Positions 9,807 through 19,406 of a stretch of 64,000 nucleotides of DNA are shown one piece after another. A model generated the notes under the pieces. That model was not told the origin of the DNA. It searched no databases and saw only the letters and a list, made by a program, of their open reading frames with translations. Each line of letters opens with the position of its first letter. The first letter of the stretch is position 1. The stretch covers positions 23,529-87,528 of the forward strand of contig NZ_LQXR01000010.1 of assembly GCF_001590725.1 (NCBI RefSeq). Direction: 5' to 3'. The DNA comes from Snodgrassella sp. CFCC 13594. Lineage in GTDB: Bacteria; Pseudomonadota; Gammaproteobacteria; Burkholderiales; Neisseriaceae. The position numbers and the translations under genes were made by a program.

Positions 9807-10533
9807 GATGGGCTCTCCTGCTAGGCCAAAGACCAGCTAAAACAACGCCCATCACACATAACCCCACTGCACTCAACAACAAGTATTGCGTCGTCAAAAG
9901 CTGAGCCAATACAAAAGACACCAAAGCCAATACACAAGGCCACCATGCTTTTTTACTTCGATATTGTTCATACGCCAAAATTAGGAACAAACACGTGAGC
10001 GCAAAATCCAAATGCGGCACCAAATCCGTCAATCCGCTGCCCACCGCACAACCGATTAGCGTCGCGCTCACCCAATAAAACTGATTTAAGCCCACAATAG
10101 GGGCAAACAATGGTTGCCTTAATGGTTCAGGCAAGGTAGTGAGTACCGAAAAACTTTCATCGGTTAAAGCGAATAAAGCATAAATGCGCTCTGCTTTGTT
10201 TAACGGCAACGCCGGCAGCAATGGCAAACCATAAAACACATGGCGCAAATTAATCACAAAGGCATTCAACGTAAGCGTTAATGCGCCAGCACCACTGGCC
10301 AATAGCGGAATCGAGGCATATTGTGCCGCCCCCGAATACACAATCATACTCATGGCCAAAGACAACCACCACGGCAATCCAGATGCACTCATCAAAACAC
10401 CATAAGCAAGACCAGCAGGATAATAGCCCATCGCCACCGGCGCACTGTATTTGAAGGCAAGTTGAAGGCGCTGCCGAGCTGACAATCGGGTTGGCGCACT
10501 GGGATTGGTTGGCACATTTGTCAACATAGACAC
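9796..10533 (-). CDS. azlC: Branched-chain amino-acid exporter large subunit, AzlC family
   Basis: A 245-residue inner-membrane protein. 'APVAMGYYPAGLAYGVLMSASGLPWW' followed by 'SMIVYSGAAQYASIPLL' and 'VINLRHVFYGLPL' are hallmark AzlC sequence blocks, and 'FALTDESFSVLTTLP' is another. With AzlD it forms a branched-chain amino-acid permease working outward. About 30 bases separate its start from the stop of slyX, so slyX-azlC-azlD may form one leftward unit. Confidence 0.88.
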   Translation of the reverse strand: MSMLTNVPTNPSAPTRLSARQRLQLAFKYSAPVAMGYYPAGLAYGVLMSASGLPWWLSLAMSMIVYSGAAQYASIPLLASGAGALTLTLNAFVINLRHVFYGLPLLPALPLNKAERIYALFALTDESFSVLTTLPEPLRQPLFAPIVGLNQFYWVSATLIGCAVGSGLTDLVPHLDFALTCLFLILAYEQYRSKKAWWPCVLALVSFVLAQLLTTQYLLLSAVGLCVMGVVLAGLWPSRRAHHDA

Positions 10534-10563
10534 ATCAGTAAAATAGGTAAATGGACAACAATA

Positions 10564-10806
10564 TCAATAATGAGGTGGAATTTCATGGCTCGGATCAAAC
10601 ACGCCGACATCATCGGGATTTTTTTCAGGCAACCTTTGATACAGCAACCGCAATTGTGCTTGCTGCAAATCCGCCAACTGCTGTAACCGAACCACGGCAT
10701 CGTTTAAGGTTTGCAATAAATCTTCCTGAAAAGCAAGCTGGATTTCCAGTTCCTCAATGCGACGCATACCTTGTAAAGATTCATCCATCTCATTATCCTG
10801 TGCCAT
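10564..10806 (-). CDS. slyX: SlyX-family coiled-coil protein
   Basis: An 80-residue acidic protein dominated by a heptad-rich coiled coil ('RIEELEIQLAFQEDLLQTLNDAVVRLQQLADLQQAQL'-type sequence, about residues 16-52). The C-terminal 'DPSHEIPPHY' is the conserved SlyX tail ('EEPPPHY'). Function is unknown in all organisms. The gene contains an uptake-sequence variant (TTCAGGCAACCT, 10624-10635). It lies just upstream of azlC on the same strand. Confidence 0.85.
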   Translation of the reverse strand: MAQDNEMDESLQGMRRIEELEIQLAFQEDLLQTLNDAVVRLQQLADLQQAQLRLLYQRLPEKNPDDVGVFDPSHEIPPHY

Positions 10807-11121
10807 TACGCCTATGTCAGCATTGGATAGTACCCTAAGCCAAGTCCAATCGCCAATTCAAGCCATTCTTGCTGGCCCGAACACCAACCTAATGCCCATG
10901 ATGTCATGAGACTATTGACTATAAAACAGCTAAGTGCGACAGTTGGTCATTAAATGGTTTGCTTGCAAGCACGATAGATGAAAAATAGCTATTGGCAAAA
11001 ATACTGCTGTGTGCACAGCAATAAGCAAACTGCTAAGGTAGGCTTCAGACAAGCAAAACACGATGAGCGGCACCCAATACAGGCCATCATCAATAGACAA
11101 ATTAGAGGTTCATCGAAAACT

Positions 11122-11703
11122 ATGCTTCTCATGATCGACAATTACGACAGCTTCACCTACAACATCGTGCAGTATTTTGCCGAATTGGGGCAAGATGTAC
11201 AGGTAAAATGCAACGATGAGGTTGGGTTGGCCGATATAGCGGCCATGGCACCCGATTACCTGGTGATTGGCCCAGGCCCATGCTCACCCAAAGAAGCTGG
11301 TATTTCAGTAGAGGCCATACGCACCTTTGCGGGCAAAATCCCCATTTTGGGTATTTGCCTAGGGCACCAAAGCATCGGTTATGCTTTCGGCGGCAACATC
11401 GTGCGCGCCCAAACACTGATGCATGGCAAAATTTCACCCGTACACCACCTCAATCAAGGTGTTTTCGCGGGATTGCCCAATCCGGTTACTTGCACGCGTT
11501 ATCATAGTCTTGTGATTCAGCGAGACAGCCTGCCTGATTGTTTGCAATTGACCGCATGGACAGATGATCAAGAAATCATGGGCGTGCGTCACCAGACATT
11601 ACCCATAGAAGGGGTACAATTCCATCCAGAGGCATTGCTCACCGAACATGGGCACGACATGCTGCAAAATTTCTTAACCCAACATGCTGCTTTGGCTGCC
11701 TAA
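11122..11703 (+). CDS. trpG: Anthranilate/aminodeoxychorismate synthase glutamine amidotransferase
   Basis: A 193-residue class I glutaminase that supplies ammonia to chorismate for anthranilate (TrpG) or p-aminobenzoate (PabA) synthesis. The N terminus '[19 protein letters not shown]' is the canonical start. The catalytic cysteine is in '[17 protein letters not shown]', and the His-Glu pair in '[10 protein letters not shown]'. ATG 11122 is chosen from this family N terminus; the frame stays open about 48 codons upstream but without family sequence. trpD begins 57 bases downstream, supporting trpG, though these enzymes often serve both pathways. Confidence 0.88.
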   Translation: MLLMIDNYDSFTYNIVQYFAELGQDVQVKCNDEVGLADIAAMAPDYLVIGPGPCSPKEAGISVEAIRTFAGKIPILGICLGHQSIGYAFGGNIVRAQTLMHGKISPVHHLNQGVFAGLPNPVTCTRYHSLVIQRDSLPDCLQLTAWTDDQEIMGVRHQTLPIEGVQFHPEALLTEHGHDMLQNFLTQHAALAA

Positions 11704-11760
11704 AATCTGAGCCAACGCCATACCAATATTATTTACTTGATTGAATCTGTGGGGAACACT

Positions 11761-12801
11761 GTGATTACACCGCAACAAGCGCTTAACCGACTACTCGATA
11801 ATAATGAGTTATTTTATGACGAAATGGCCGATTTAATGCGCCAAATCATGACCGGTGAAGTTGCACCCGAGGTGATTGCTGCTATTTTGATTGGATTGCG
11901 GGTAAAAGTAGAAACGGTGTCGGAAATTGCCGCAGCAGCAACGGTTATGCGGGAATTTGCCACCAAGGTTCCAGTACAAGATCAAGCCCATTTGGTGGAT
12001 ATTGTGGGCACAGGTGGCGACAAAGCCTATACCTTCAATATCTCCACCACCAGCATGTTTGTAGCGGCGGCGGCGGGCGCTAAAGTGGCTAAGCACGGGG
12101 GTCGCTCAGTGTCTTCATCCAGTGGTTCTGCCGATATCATTGAAGCCATGGGTGCGTCTCTCAACCTAAATGCTAACCAAGTAGGTGATTGTATTGACCA
12201 TTTGGGTTTGGGCTTTATGTTTGCGCCCAATCACCACAGCAGCATGCGCTACGTGGCACCCGTACGACGTGCATTGGGCGTGCGCACTATTTTTAATATT
12301 CTGGGACCACTCACCAATCCTGCGGCAGCACCCAATCAAGTTTTGGGCGTATTCCATATTGATTTAGTGGGTATTTTATCGCGGGTACTACAGCAGTTAG
12401 GCAGCAAACACGTTTTAGTGGTACATGGCCATGATGGCTTGGATGAAATTACCCTCACGGGTGCCACACGAGTGGCCGAATTAAAAAATGGCACCATTCT
12501 CGAGTATGACATTCATCCTGCACAATTTGATTTATCAGTGATTGAAGATTTAAAGCCCATTCAAGTGGCCAATAGCCAGGAATCGCTACAGAAAATGAAT
12601 TCCGTTTTGGCCGGTGAAATGGGGCCATGCCGTGATATTGTACTCATGAATGCGGCGGCCACCTTGTACGCCGGCGATGTGGTTGAGTCATTGGAAGCTG
12701 GTGTTGATGCCGCCATCGCCGCCATTGATTCGGGCAAAGCCCAAACCAAACAGCAAGAATTTATCCAAACCACGCAACGTTTGGGCGCCTCAAAACCTTA
12801 A
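11761..12801 (+). CDS. trpD: Anthranilate phosphoribosyltransferase
   Basis: A 346-residue enzyme that transfers phosphoribose from PRPP to anthranilate in tryptophan synthesis. The glycine-rich PRPP loop is '[17 protein letters not shown]', followed by '[15 protein letters not shown]' and '[30 protein letters not shown]', all family-specific. The GTG at 11761 is preferred: GGGGA lies 5 bases upstream and the protein then starts '[11 protein letters not shown]', as in Neisseria relatives. A TTG eight codons earlier is in frame. trpC would be expected next, but the downstream gene is an unrelated transporter on the other strand. Confidence 0.93.
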   Translation: MITPQQALNRLLDNNELFYDEMADLMRQIMTGEVAPEVIAAILIGLRVKVETVSEIAAAATVMREFATKVPVQDQAHLVDIVGTGGDKAYTFNISTTSMFVAAAAGAKVAKHGGRSVSSSSGSADIIEAMGASLNLNANQVGDCIDHLGLGFMFAPNHHSSMRYVAPVRRALGVRTIFNILGPLTNPAAAPNQVLGVFHIDLVGILSRVLQQLGSKHVLVVHGHDGLDEITLTGATRVAELKNGTILEYDIHPAQFDLSVIEDLKPIQVANSQESLQKMNSVLAGEMGPCRDIVLMNAAATLYAGDVVESLEAGVDAAIAAIDSGKAQTKQQEFIQTTQRLGASKP

Positions 12802-12862
12802 TAATCACTTGCGATTATGGGTGATCTCCCAATCTTTTGACGTTTACGGGATCATACACGCT

Positions 12863-12897
12863 AAATGGGCTGCCTGAATGCTTCAGGCAGCCCATTT
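12863..12897. terminator. Perfect uptake-sequence hairpin, bidirectional terminator
   Basis: A 16-base-pair perfect stem (12863-12878 with 12882-12897) and a 3-base loop, built on uptake sequences with one first-base variant (GGGCTGCCTGAA). AAAT/ATTT ends give short T tracts on both strands. It sits between the convergent trpD and transporter genes. Confidence 0.8.
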
Positions 12898-12910
12898 CAC
12901 ATAGCGTAAT

Positions 12911-14212
12911 TCAAACGCGATAACGGCGGTGGAACATAAATGCGGTGACGCACGCCATCAACGCCAAAGGCACCACATAATACACTGCGCCGATTGGACT
13001 AACGACGCTGTTGAGCCAATGCACAAATGGCAATGTCAAACCACCCACAATCGCATAAGAAACATTATAAGCAAAGGAAATCCCTGTAAAGCGTACTTGC
13101 GGCGGAAACATCCGCACCATGGCCACCGCCACAATACCAACCGTACCCGAAACCAAACCCAGCAGCATATACAAGGCAAACACAGTTTGTGTCGACTGAT
13201 GCGCTAAACTGGTATAAAACACCACCGACATCACCGCCACCAACAGCGCACCTATCCCCAGCATACGGCCACACCCCACTTTATCCGAGAGCACGCCGAA
13301 AACGATACAACCGAGCATCTGCGTGACAATGGCCAAGCTCTGCATTTCGAATGCCAGCACACTATCAAAAGCAAATGTGCTCGTGAGCAACTGCGGCATG
13401 GCCAAAATCAGCACCACAATGCACCCAGTGAGGAACCAGGTAAACAGCATGCCCAAAACAATCCCGGTTTTGTGCTGAGATACCAGCAATTTAATCGGCA
13501 TCACCTCTGACAACTGTTTGCGCTCCTGCATGGCTTTAAATACGGGTGTTTCTTTCAAATAACTGCGCAAATACATGGTGATTAAACCAAAAACACCACC
13601 AATAATAAATGGGATACGCCATGCCCAATCATGAATAACGTCTGGGGTGTAGATTTTGGCAATCGACAAGGCCATCAAAGAGCCCAGCAAAATACCCAAA
13701 GACAAGCCCGCAGTCAGAAACCCATTGGCCAAACCAATATGACGGTCTGGAACGTGTTCAGACACAAACGTCCACGCTGCCGGAATTTCACCGCCAATAG
13801 CCACCCCTTGAATCACACGCATCAACAGCAACAGCAACGGCGCCACATAGCCAATGGTGTGAAAGGTGGGTAACAAGCCAATAATCAAAGTGGGCACCGC
13901 CATCATCATAATGGACAAGGCAAATAATCGTTTACGCCCAACCAAGTCACCGAAATGCGCCATCACCATCCCGCCCAATGGGCGGAACAAATAACCGGCC
14001 GCAAAAATACCGTAAGTATTGAGCATGGCCCAAAACGGGCTCAAGGTGCTGGGGAAAAATAATTCGGAAATGATTTTGGCGTAAAACACGTAAATCACGA
14101 AATCGTAAAACTCCAACGCGCCACCTAATGACGACAACCCCAACGTGCGGGTGTCTTCTCGGGTGAGCAGCTTTTTTTCCGGCGCTGCAGCCATAATCGG
14201 TTGTGTACTCAT
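12911..14212 (-). CDS. MFS transporter, metabolite:H+ symporter (MHS) family
   Basis: A 433-residue 12-helix transporter. 'LGGALEFYDFVIYVFYAKIISELFFP' at helix 1 and 'YLFRPLGGMVMAHFGDLVGRKRLF' at the loop 2-3 signature are diagnostic of the MHS family (ProP, KgtP, ShiA, CitA relatives). 'RVIQGVAIGGEIPAAWTFVSEHVP' is the family's helix 4-5 block, and a second GD-x-x-G-R-like loop is 'GVLSDKVGCGRML'. It imports an organic acid, sugar acid, betaine or similar compound with protons; the substrate cannot be fixed. It stands alone, convergent with trpD. Confidence 0.85.
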   Translation of the reverse strand: MSTQPIMAAAPEKKLLTREDTRTLGLSSLGGALEFYDFVIYVFYAKIISELFFPSTLSPFWAMLNTYGIFAAGYLFRPLGGMVMAHFGDLVGRKRLFALSIMMMAVPTLIIGLLPTFHTIGYVAPLLLLLMRVIQGVAIGGEIPAAWTFVSEHVPDRHIGLANGFLTAGLSLGILLGSLMALSIAKIYTPDVIHDWAWRIPFIIGGVFGLITMYLRSYLKETPVFKAMQERKQLSEVMPIKLLVSQHKTGIVLGMLFTWFLTGCIVVLILAMPQLLTSTFAFDSVLAFEMQSLAIVTQMLGCIVFGVLSDKVGCGRMLGIGALLVAVMSVVFYTSLAHQSTQTVFALYMLLGLVSGTVGIVAVAMVRMFPPQVRFTGISFAYNVSYAIVGGLTLPFVHWLNSVVSPIGAVYYVVPLALMACVTAFMFHRRYRV

Positions 14213-14484
14213 GATTCAAAATGATGGAGCAAAAACAAAGGCGGCTTTGGCAGAAACCAAAATTATTTCTAGCTCGACTGCCATTTTCTCAATATATAGC
14301 CGTTGTTTTGCGTTAGTGAAACAATAATAATAGCACAATCTATGATTTCACCCTATTTTGTACCAATACAAGTGCATTACCACTGGCGCCCAAAAGTATT
14401 TACGCGCCTACTGATATCGCAGCCAACTTGACACACCGGCTCAACCAGTTAAAGTCAAACCTCATTCCTGACAATTGGCACACC

Positions 14485-14904
14485 ATGAACCTGATCACAT
14501 TGCTCATTGCCGCTTTGATTTTATTGGGTGCGGCAATATTGTCATTCACTTTACCCCAACCGATTACGTGGCTAATTACAGCCGCGCTGGGCTTGCTGTT
14601 TTTTCTGGTGCTGCTGCCCAAATATCAGGGTCAGCAACAGGCGCTGAAACACGGTGAAACGATTCAGGCCGTCGTGTCTCAAGTGCGCCATTGGCAACAC
14701 AAAATCGGCGATGGGCAATATCAAGACAAATATGAAATTATCGCGCAGTGGCACAACCCGAAAACGGGGCATAGTGTGGAATTTGTGAGCCCGCCGCTGC
14801 GTGAATATCCCTCAAATCAAATCGGCACGCATATAGCGGTGACTGTTAATCCCAACAATCCCAAACAATACGTAATGCAAATAGGCACACTCAAAACTTA
14901 CTGA
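14485..14904 (+). CDS. Small membrane protein, DUF3592-like
   Basis: A 139-residue protein with two hydrophobic N-terminal helices ('LITLLIAALILLGAAILSF' and 'WLITAALGLLFFLVLL') and a soluble C-terminal domain. The latter contains 'YEIIAQWHNPKTGHSVEF' and 'VTVNPNNPKQYVM', reminiscent of DUF3592, a membrane-anchored beta domain of unknown role. ATG 14485 gives the first helix immediately. No function can be proposed. It is flanked by gaps of over 200 bases on both sides and ends in a hairpin shared with cdsA. Confidence 0.65.
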   Translation: MNLITLLIAALILLGAAILSFTLPQPITWLITAALGLLFFLVLLPKYQGQQQALKHGETIQAVVSQVRHWQHKIGDGQYQDKYEIIAQWHNPKTGHSVEFVSPPLREYPSNQIGTHIAVTVNPNNPKQYVMQIGTLKTY

Positions 14905-15035
14905 GTAAATGGCGATGTGACTCAACTAAAGCCAGGCTGAATGCATTCTTTCATTGAGCAGACTGAATAAACCTAACCCGATAAGGCATGACCGCTTTCA
15001 CATCATTACAAGCCAAGTCCGATTCCTTGACACAA

Positions 15036-15073
15036 AAAACAGGCTGCCTGAAACCAATCAGTCAGCCTGTTTT
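15036..15073. terminator. Hairpin from one exact and one decayed uptake sequence
   Basis: AAAACAGGCTGCCTGA at 15036-15051 pairs with TCAGTCAGCCTGTTTT at 15058-15073 with a single mismatch. The exact uptake sequence is 15041-15052; the partner has lost one base identity. It lies between convergent genes and has T-rich ends on both strands. Confidence 0.7.
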
Positions 15074-15144
15074 AACCATCATATGTGGGGGCAAAAACAA
15101 ATCAATCGTTATTGCGGCGCCGCACTCTCTATTTTAATTGACCA

Positions 15145-16113
15145 TTAATGCCAACCAAATAAACTGGCCACACCTAAGCCGCCTTCCCAGAAATAACGCA
15201 CAATATGAAAATACACGGGCGCCGCAAAACACAAAGAATCCACACGATCAAGCATGCCACCATGGCCTTGAATTAAATTACCCCAATCCTTCACCCCTCT
15301 ATCGCGTTTGATGGCCGACATCACCAAACCGCCCAAGAAACCCATCACACAAATGGCAAACCCAATCAAAGCGGCCTGAAAAGGGTTAAACGGAGTAATC
15401 CAATACAAAGCTGCCGCCAATAAAGTGGCGCTGGCAATCCCACCCACCGTACCCGCCACCGTTTTGGATGGGGACAAAGCTGGCATGATTTTGCGCTTGC
15501 CCATAAGCTTGCCCCAAACGTATTGCAATACATCACTCGCCTGAACCACTGCCACCAAAAACACCAACAGCAGAACATTGCGCCCTTCAAATCCCGGTAT
15601 GTGTAAATTCATCAATGCTGGAATATGAGAAAGACAAAACACGCTGATCATTACGGCCCATTGTATCTTGGCCGCACGCGCCAAAAAATCCCCGGTATCA
15701 CCAGCAAAACTGGCCATTATCGGCAGCAACAAGAAACCATACACGGGAATAAAAATCGAGAACATGCCATACCAGTTTGTCAGCACAAACCAATATTGCA
15801 ACGGTAAAAGCACATAAAAACACGTCACCAAAACTCGATAATCAGCGCGCCGACTCGACACTAACGACAAAAATTCACGCAAAGCGGCAAACGACACCAA
15901 GAAAAACAACACAATCGTACCGATGCGGCCAAACCAAAATGCCAGCAATAATACCAAGGTCATCACCCACCAAGCATTAATGCGGGCAGAGAGGTTGTCT
16001 ATGGTGCTATTGGGGACCCCGTGCAAACGCCATTTGAGCAATGACGCCACCACACTGGCAAGGATGAGAATGCCGAAAATACCAGCGAAAAGCCAACCAA
16101 TATCGGGGGTCAT
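15145..16113 (-). CDS. cdsA: Phosphatidate cytidylyltransferase (CdsA family)
   Basis: A 322-residue polytopic inner-membrane enzyme that makes CDP-diacylglycerol from phosphatidate and CTP for phospholipid synthesis. The CDS signature is clear: 'SAIKRDRGVKDWGNLIQGH' followed by GGMLDRVDS near the C terminus, with 'SPSKTVAGTVGG' before it. It is longer than the usual housekeeping CdsA (about 265-285 residues) because of an extended N terminus. The start overlaps the stop of the upstream acyltransferase gene by four bases, so the two are coupled. The pairing suggests a second phosphatidate/CDP-DAG module besides a canonical one elsewhere, which is inference. Confidence 0.88.
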   Translation of the reverse strand: MTPDIGWLFAGIFGILILASVVASLLKWRLHGVPNSTIDNLSARINAWWVMTLVLLLAFWFGRIGTIVLFFLVSFAALREFLSLVSSRRADYRVLVTCFYVLLPLQYWFVLTNWYGMFSIFIPVYGFLLLPIMASFAGDTGDFLARAAKIQWAVMISVFCLSHIPALMNLHIPGFEGRNVLLLVFLVAVVQASDVLQYVWGKLMGKRKIMPALSPSKTVAGTVGGIASATLLAAALYWITPFNPFQAALIGFAICVMGFLGGLVMSAIKRDRGVKDWGNLIQGHGGMLDRVDSLCFAAPVYFHIVRYFWEGGLGVASLFGWH

Positions 16114-16790
16114 GATGCGTGCTCCTGTTGTGGTTGATCTGTCGATGCGCGTGGCGACAGCGCCAATAGCGCATCGCGGGTGCGTTGTAAAAATGTGGCT
16201 TTGTCTTCTTCAGGCAACTTGTATATAGGATCCCCAATGCGCGCCGCGCACATCAATGGCACAGGTAAAATATGGCCTTTTGGCAAAACCCGGTTGATGT
16301 TATCCAACCACACCGGTACAAATGCCACATCTGGATTGTGCTCTGCCAGATAATAGATGCCAGACTTGAACGGTAATAAGTTTTCATCCGTGGTATTGCG
16401 GGTGCCTTCAGGGAAAATAATTAAGGAATCCCCTTGTTGCAAAGCCACACTCATGTCATCAATGACTTGTTGTGGGTGACCTCCATTGCGGGCCACCAGC
16501 AGTCCATTAAACACTTGTTCGATCACAAAACGGCGGATTTTGCCGCCCAGCCAATAATCAGAACCGGCAACCGGACGCACCTGCATCCGCCACGCTTTGG
16601 GCAAAGAAATCCACACCAATACAAAATCACCATGGCTATTGTGGTTGGCATAAAACACCGTACGACTTGCTGGGCAGCGTAAATCTTGAGCCCGTTGAGG
16701 ACGTACGCCTGTAATCAATGACGTGATACCACACAATACACCATCGGTTATTCTGGCCAAACGCCGAGCCAACACCCCTTGAGTTGCCAT
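16110..16790 (-). CDS. 1-acyl-sn-glycerol-3-phosphate acyltransferase-like protein (PlsC family)
   Basis: A 226-residue acyltransferase. The catalytic HX4D motif is in 'YANHNSHGDFVLVW', and the second PlsC motif is 'LIIFPEGTRN'. The family esterifies the sn-2 position of lysophosphatidate (or a related lysolipid) to give phosphatidate, the substrate of CdsA encoded immediately downstream with a 4-base overlap. No long membrane anchor is visible at the N terminus, although an amphipathic segment may be. Whether it is the main PlsC of the cell is unknown. Confidence 0.85.
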   Translation of the reverse strand: MATQGVLARRLARITDGVLCGITSLITGVRPQRAQDLRCPASRTVFYANHNSHGDFVLVWISLPKAWRMQVRPVAGSDYWLGGKIRRFVIEQVFNGLLVARNGGHPQQVIDDMSVALQQGDSLIIFPEGTRNTTDENLLPFKSGIYYLAEHNPDVAFVPVWLDNINRVLPKGHILPVPLMCAARIGDPIYKLPEEDKATFLQRTRDALLALSPRASTDQPQQEHAS

Positions 16791-16903
16791 ATTGTTTCCC
16801 TCTATGCTTGTTTCAACACCAAGCTTTCCATTGCGTTATTAGTCGGGCAGCCCGATTACATGTGGTTATGTCCCGATTGAACGGTACCCAACTTAGTCTT
16901 TGC

Positions 16904-17323
16904 CTACCACAATGGCTGCCCTGTTTTCTTACTCACAATCGTTTTCCCCACAGGAGCCAGCGACAACGCCGCAAATTTTAGGTGCTGGATACCAAAAGGA
17001 ATGCCAATAATGGTCATGAAATTGAGACACGCCGAAAACAGATGGCCCAATGCCAACCACCAACCAGCCAATACAAACCAAACCACATTCCCCAAGCAAC
17101 CCAAACTGCCTGTACCTAAGTCATGCTGTCCCGTCAACTCATGACGGTTAACCGCTTGCTGACCAAAAGGCCACAACACGAATTGGCCAATAACCCAGCA
17201 AGAGCGAGCCCAAGGCAAGCCAATAATAGTAATGGCCATAATCAGTGCGGCCAACCACCACCCCAAGGCCATCCACACGCCGCCCAGCAACAGCCACAAT
17301 ACATTCATTAAAAATGACAACAT
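16904..17323 (-). CDS. yccF: YccF-family inner-membrane protein
   Basis: A 139-residue membrane protein with two copies of the YccF domain: 'WLLLGGVWMALGWWLAALIMAITIIGLPWA' in the first and 'VLAGWWLALGHLFSACLNFMTIIGIPFGIQHLKF' in the second. The repeated 'TIIG-P' turn is characteristic. Function is unknown. It is transcribed alone on the reverse strand with a gap of about 110 bases to the plsC-like gene start. Confidence 0.85.
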   Translation of the reverse strand: MLSFLMNVLWLLLGGVWMALGWWLAALIMAITIIGLPWARSCWVIGQFVLWPFGQQAVNRHELTGQHDLGTGSLGCLGNVVWFVLAGWWLALGHLFSACLNFMTIIGIPFGIQHLKFAALSLAPVGKTIVSKKTGQPLW

Positions 17324-17879
17324 TTCTTCTCCTTACGCAATTCAATCGCCCCCGAATGGCAGCTCATGATGCAATATGCCTAAAACCAAACCATTACTTA
17401 TACGAGTTCATATAACGACACTTCAATTAGCAGGAATTCAAAATGAGCATTTAGCCATGCGCTCTATTCTTCCTTATATTCTTGATCGCTTCACTCCACG
17501 TATATTCAAAAGCGCCATCGCACAAGCCATAAAACCAGGGCAATTCGGCTGTTTCTATCATGATCACTTTCAATAAGCCAATTTTATTTGAACTATTGAA
17601 TATGCTCAGCTCAGATAGACCACTACCGACCCACAGAACCGACCTGATCATCGCTCATCGTTTATAACATCGTGCTTGCTATAAAATACTCAGCAACGCC
17701 GATGTTTTCATCACACACCATACATCACCCACGAATAAGCATGTATGTCACCACACGTGTCAGCCATACTGCAGGCAACCTGATCGGCTCAGTCCAAAAT
17801 ATCCCTGATTGGGTTCTCAATTCAATGCCTACCCCACTCAGGAACGACGACAAGGGCATGAAAGTAACATAAAAACGCA
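17324..17879. other. Long intergenic stretch without a recognised gene
   Basis: About 555 bases. Short open frames on both strands (for example 17451-17651 reverse) have no recognisable family, poor start sites and unusual composition. No uptake sequence, tRNA or insertion-sequence end was seen. It could hold a decayed gene or a small RNA; nothing can be supported. Confidence 0.5.
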
Positions 17880-17912
17880 AAAGCCGCTTGTTTGCAAAAA
17901 ACAGGCGGCTTT
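17880..17912 (-). terminator. Rho-independent terminator after the two-component system
   Basis: AAAGCCGC-TTGTTT and AACAGGCGGCTTT form a strong GC stem. On the reverse strand it is followed by TGCGTTTTTATG, suited to end the kinase transcript whose stop is at 17930. It is not made from uptake sequences. Confidence 0.75.
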
Positions 17913-17929
17913 GAGGGTTTAAAGTAGGT

Positions 17930-19378
17930 TTAAGTTTTGTCTACGGCTTGATCTGCAGCCTTAGCATTGTTAGAAGCCTTACTACTCTTGGTCTTTACTT
18001 TAGCGACGGCCAAACGCGGCAAAATAAAATGCACCACCAACCCATTGGGTTGCAAATTATCGGCAAAAATCTTGCCTTTGTGCCGATCCACAATGTGTTT
18101 GGTCAAGGCCAAACCCAGCCCAGTACCAGGCTTATTGGCACTGCTATCGGCGCGATAAAAAGCAGTAAAAATATGGGGCAACTGATTTTCCGCCACACCA
18201 GGGCCATTGTCGCTAACATCTACTTGCCATTGCTGCTTCCCACCATCGCCTACATGTACTCGAATTTCACTGCCCTCTGGACTATAGTTCATGGCATTAC
18301 GAATCACATTGTCGAAAGCACGATACAAATAGCTTTCATTGCCGCTAATCAGACTACTTTCAGGAATGTCAGTTTCCAAAGTCAATTGCTGATGATGCTG
18401 AATGGCTACTGCCTGATTATCTTCCACCACTTGTTGGATTAATGGCAACAAAGCCAAAGGCTCGAGCTCCATGGGCAGGTCAGAGGTTTCCAAACGCGAC
18501 AGCGTCAACAATTCACCCACCAATGAATCCATGCGTGATAATTCCGTTTCCAAACGCTGCAAATGCTGTGCTTGTTTTTGCGGCTGTACCTGTATCAGTC
18601 CCACGATGGCCTGCATACGCGCCAGCGGCGAGCGCATTTCATGGGAAACATGGTGTAGTAAATGACGTTCTTTTTCCACCAATTTTTGTAATTTTCCCGC
18701 CATATTGTCAAATTGCACCGCCAAAGAATACAACTCATCTTGACGTTCAGCCAACTGATGGGAAACGCGTGTTTGTAAATCGCCAGCCGCCAATTTATCC
18801 ATGCCTCGCGACAGTACACGGATTGGCTGAGTGATGTTGTTGGCCAGGATATAAGCCGTCAACAACCCCACGACCACAATAAAACCCAAAATAATGAATT
18901 CATGCCAAATAGGCGGCAGCGGCAGTCCCGGAATCAAAAACGGGCTGGGCGACCGAGGTAGTTGCTCCCGTTCCCAGTCGCGTACAAAAAACAAATACTC
19001 CTCACCCAACCGATTATAGGCAACCTGAACCAATGGTGACTCAGGGTGTGCGGCAGCATAGTCCTGGGCGCGCTGAATGGCATCATCGTCGATAGGACGA
19101 TTGAGAATATCGCGCTTATCGTCGCCCGTAATGACATATAAATTCTCGCCACCTGGGTTATTCCCCCACTCTTGCAGCTGCTCTCGAATACCGGCATCAC
19201 CGCGTGCGCGAAAAGCATTCATTGTACTGCTGAGCAAATTCTCTTCAAAATGACGTTGTTGCTTAAATCGGGTTTCGGCCAAAGTGTTTTGCACCAGCCA
19301 AAAAGAAAAACTCGCCACAAATATAGCGCACACGATAACGGCGCAAAATGTGGCGAATATGCGTTGAAACAGTTTCAT
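17930..19378 (-). CDS. Envelope-stress sensor histidine kinase (MisS/CpxA-like)
   Basis: A 482-residue membrane kinase. Order: helix at about 8-30, periplasmic sensor domain to about 158, helix 159-179, HAMP ('NNITQPIRVLSRGMDKLAAGD', about 180-235), dimerisation domain with phosphoacceptor His246 in 'LLHHVSHEMRSPLARM', then the ATPase domain with N box 'DNVIRNAMNYSP', G1 'DVSDNGPGVAE' and G2 'GTGLGLAL'. This arrangement and the adjacent regulator match CpxA and the neisserial MisS, which sense envelope disturbance. A charged Lys/Ala-rich tail follows the catalytic domain. It follows the regulator gene by 28 bases. Confidence 0.9.
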   Translation of the reverse strand: MKLFQRIFATFCAVIVCAIFVASFSFWLVQNTLAETRFKQQRHFEENLLSSTMNAFRARGDAGIREQLQEWGNNPGGENLYVITGDDKRDILNRPIDDDAIQRAQDYAAAHPESPLVQVAYNRLGEEYLFFVRDWEREQLPRSPSPFLIPGLPLPPIWHEFIILGFIVVVGLLTAYILANNITQPIRVLSRGMDKLAAGDLQTRVSHQLAERQDELYSLAVQFDNMAGKLQKLVEKERHLLHHVSHEMRSPLARMQAIVGLIQVQPQKQAQHLQRLETELSRMDSLVGELLTLSRLETSDLPMELEPLALLPLIQQVVEDNQAVAIQHHQQLTLETDIPESSLISGNESYLYRAFDNVIRNAMNYSPEGSEIRVHVGDGGKQQWQVDVSDNGPGVAENQLPHIFTAFYRADSSANKPGTGLGLALTKHIVDRHKGKIFADNLQPNGLVVHFILPRLAVAKVKTKSSKASNNAKAADQAVDKT

Positions 19379-19406
19379 GAAAGAGTCAATCGGCGCTTGG
19401 GCGTCA

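Noticed and set aside
10978..11121. N-terminal extension of the trpG protein
   Set aside because: The added 48 residues have no family sequence; the canonical start '[11 protein letters not shown]' is at 11122.
17451..17651. Reverse-strand open frame in the long gap
   Set aside because: No family resemblance, no ribosome binding site; treated as chance.
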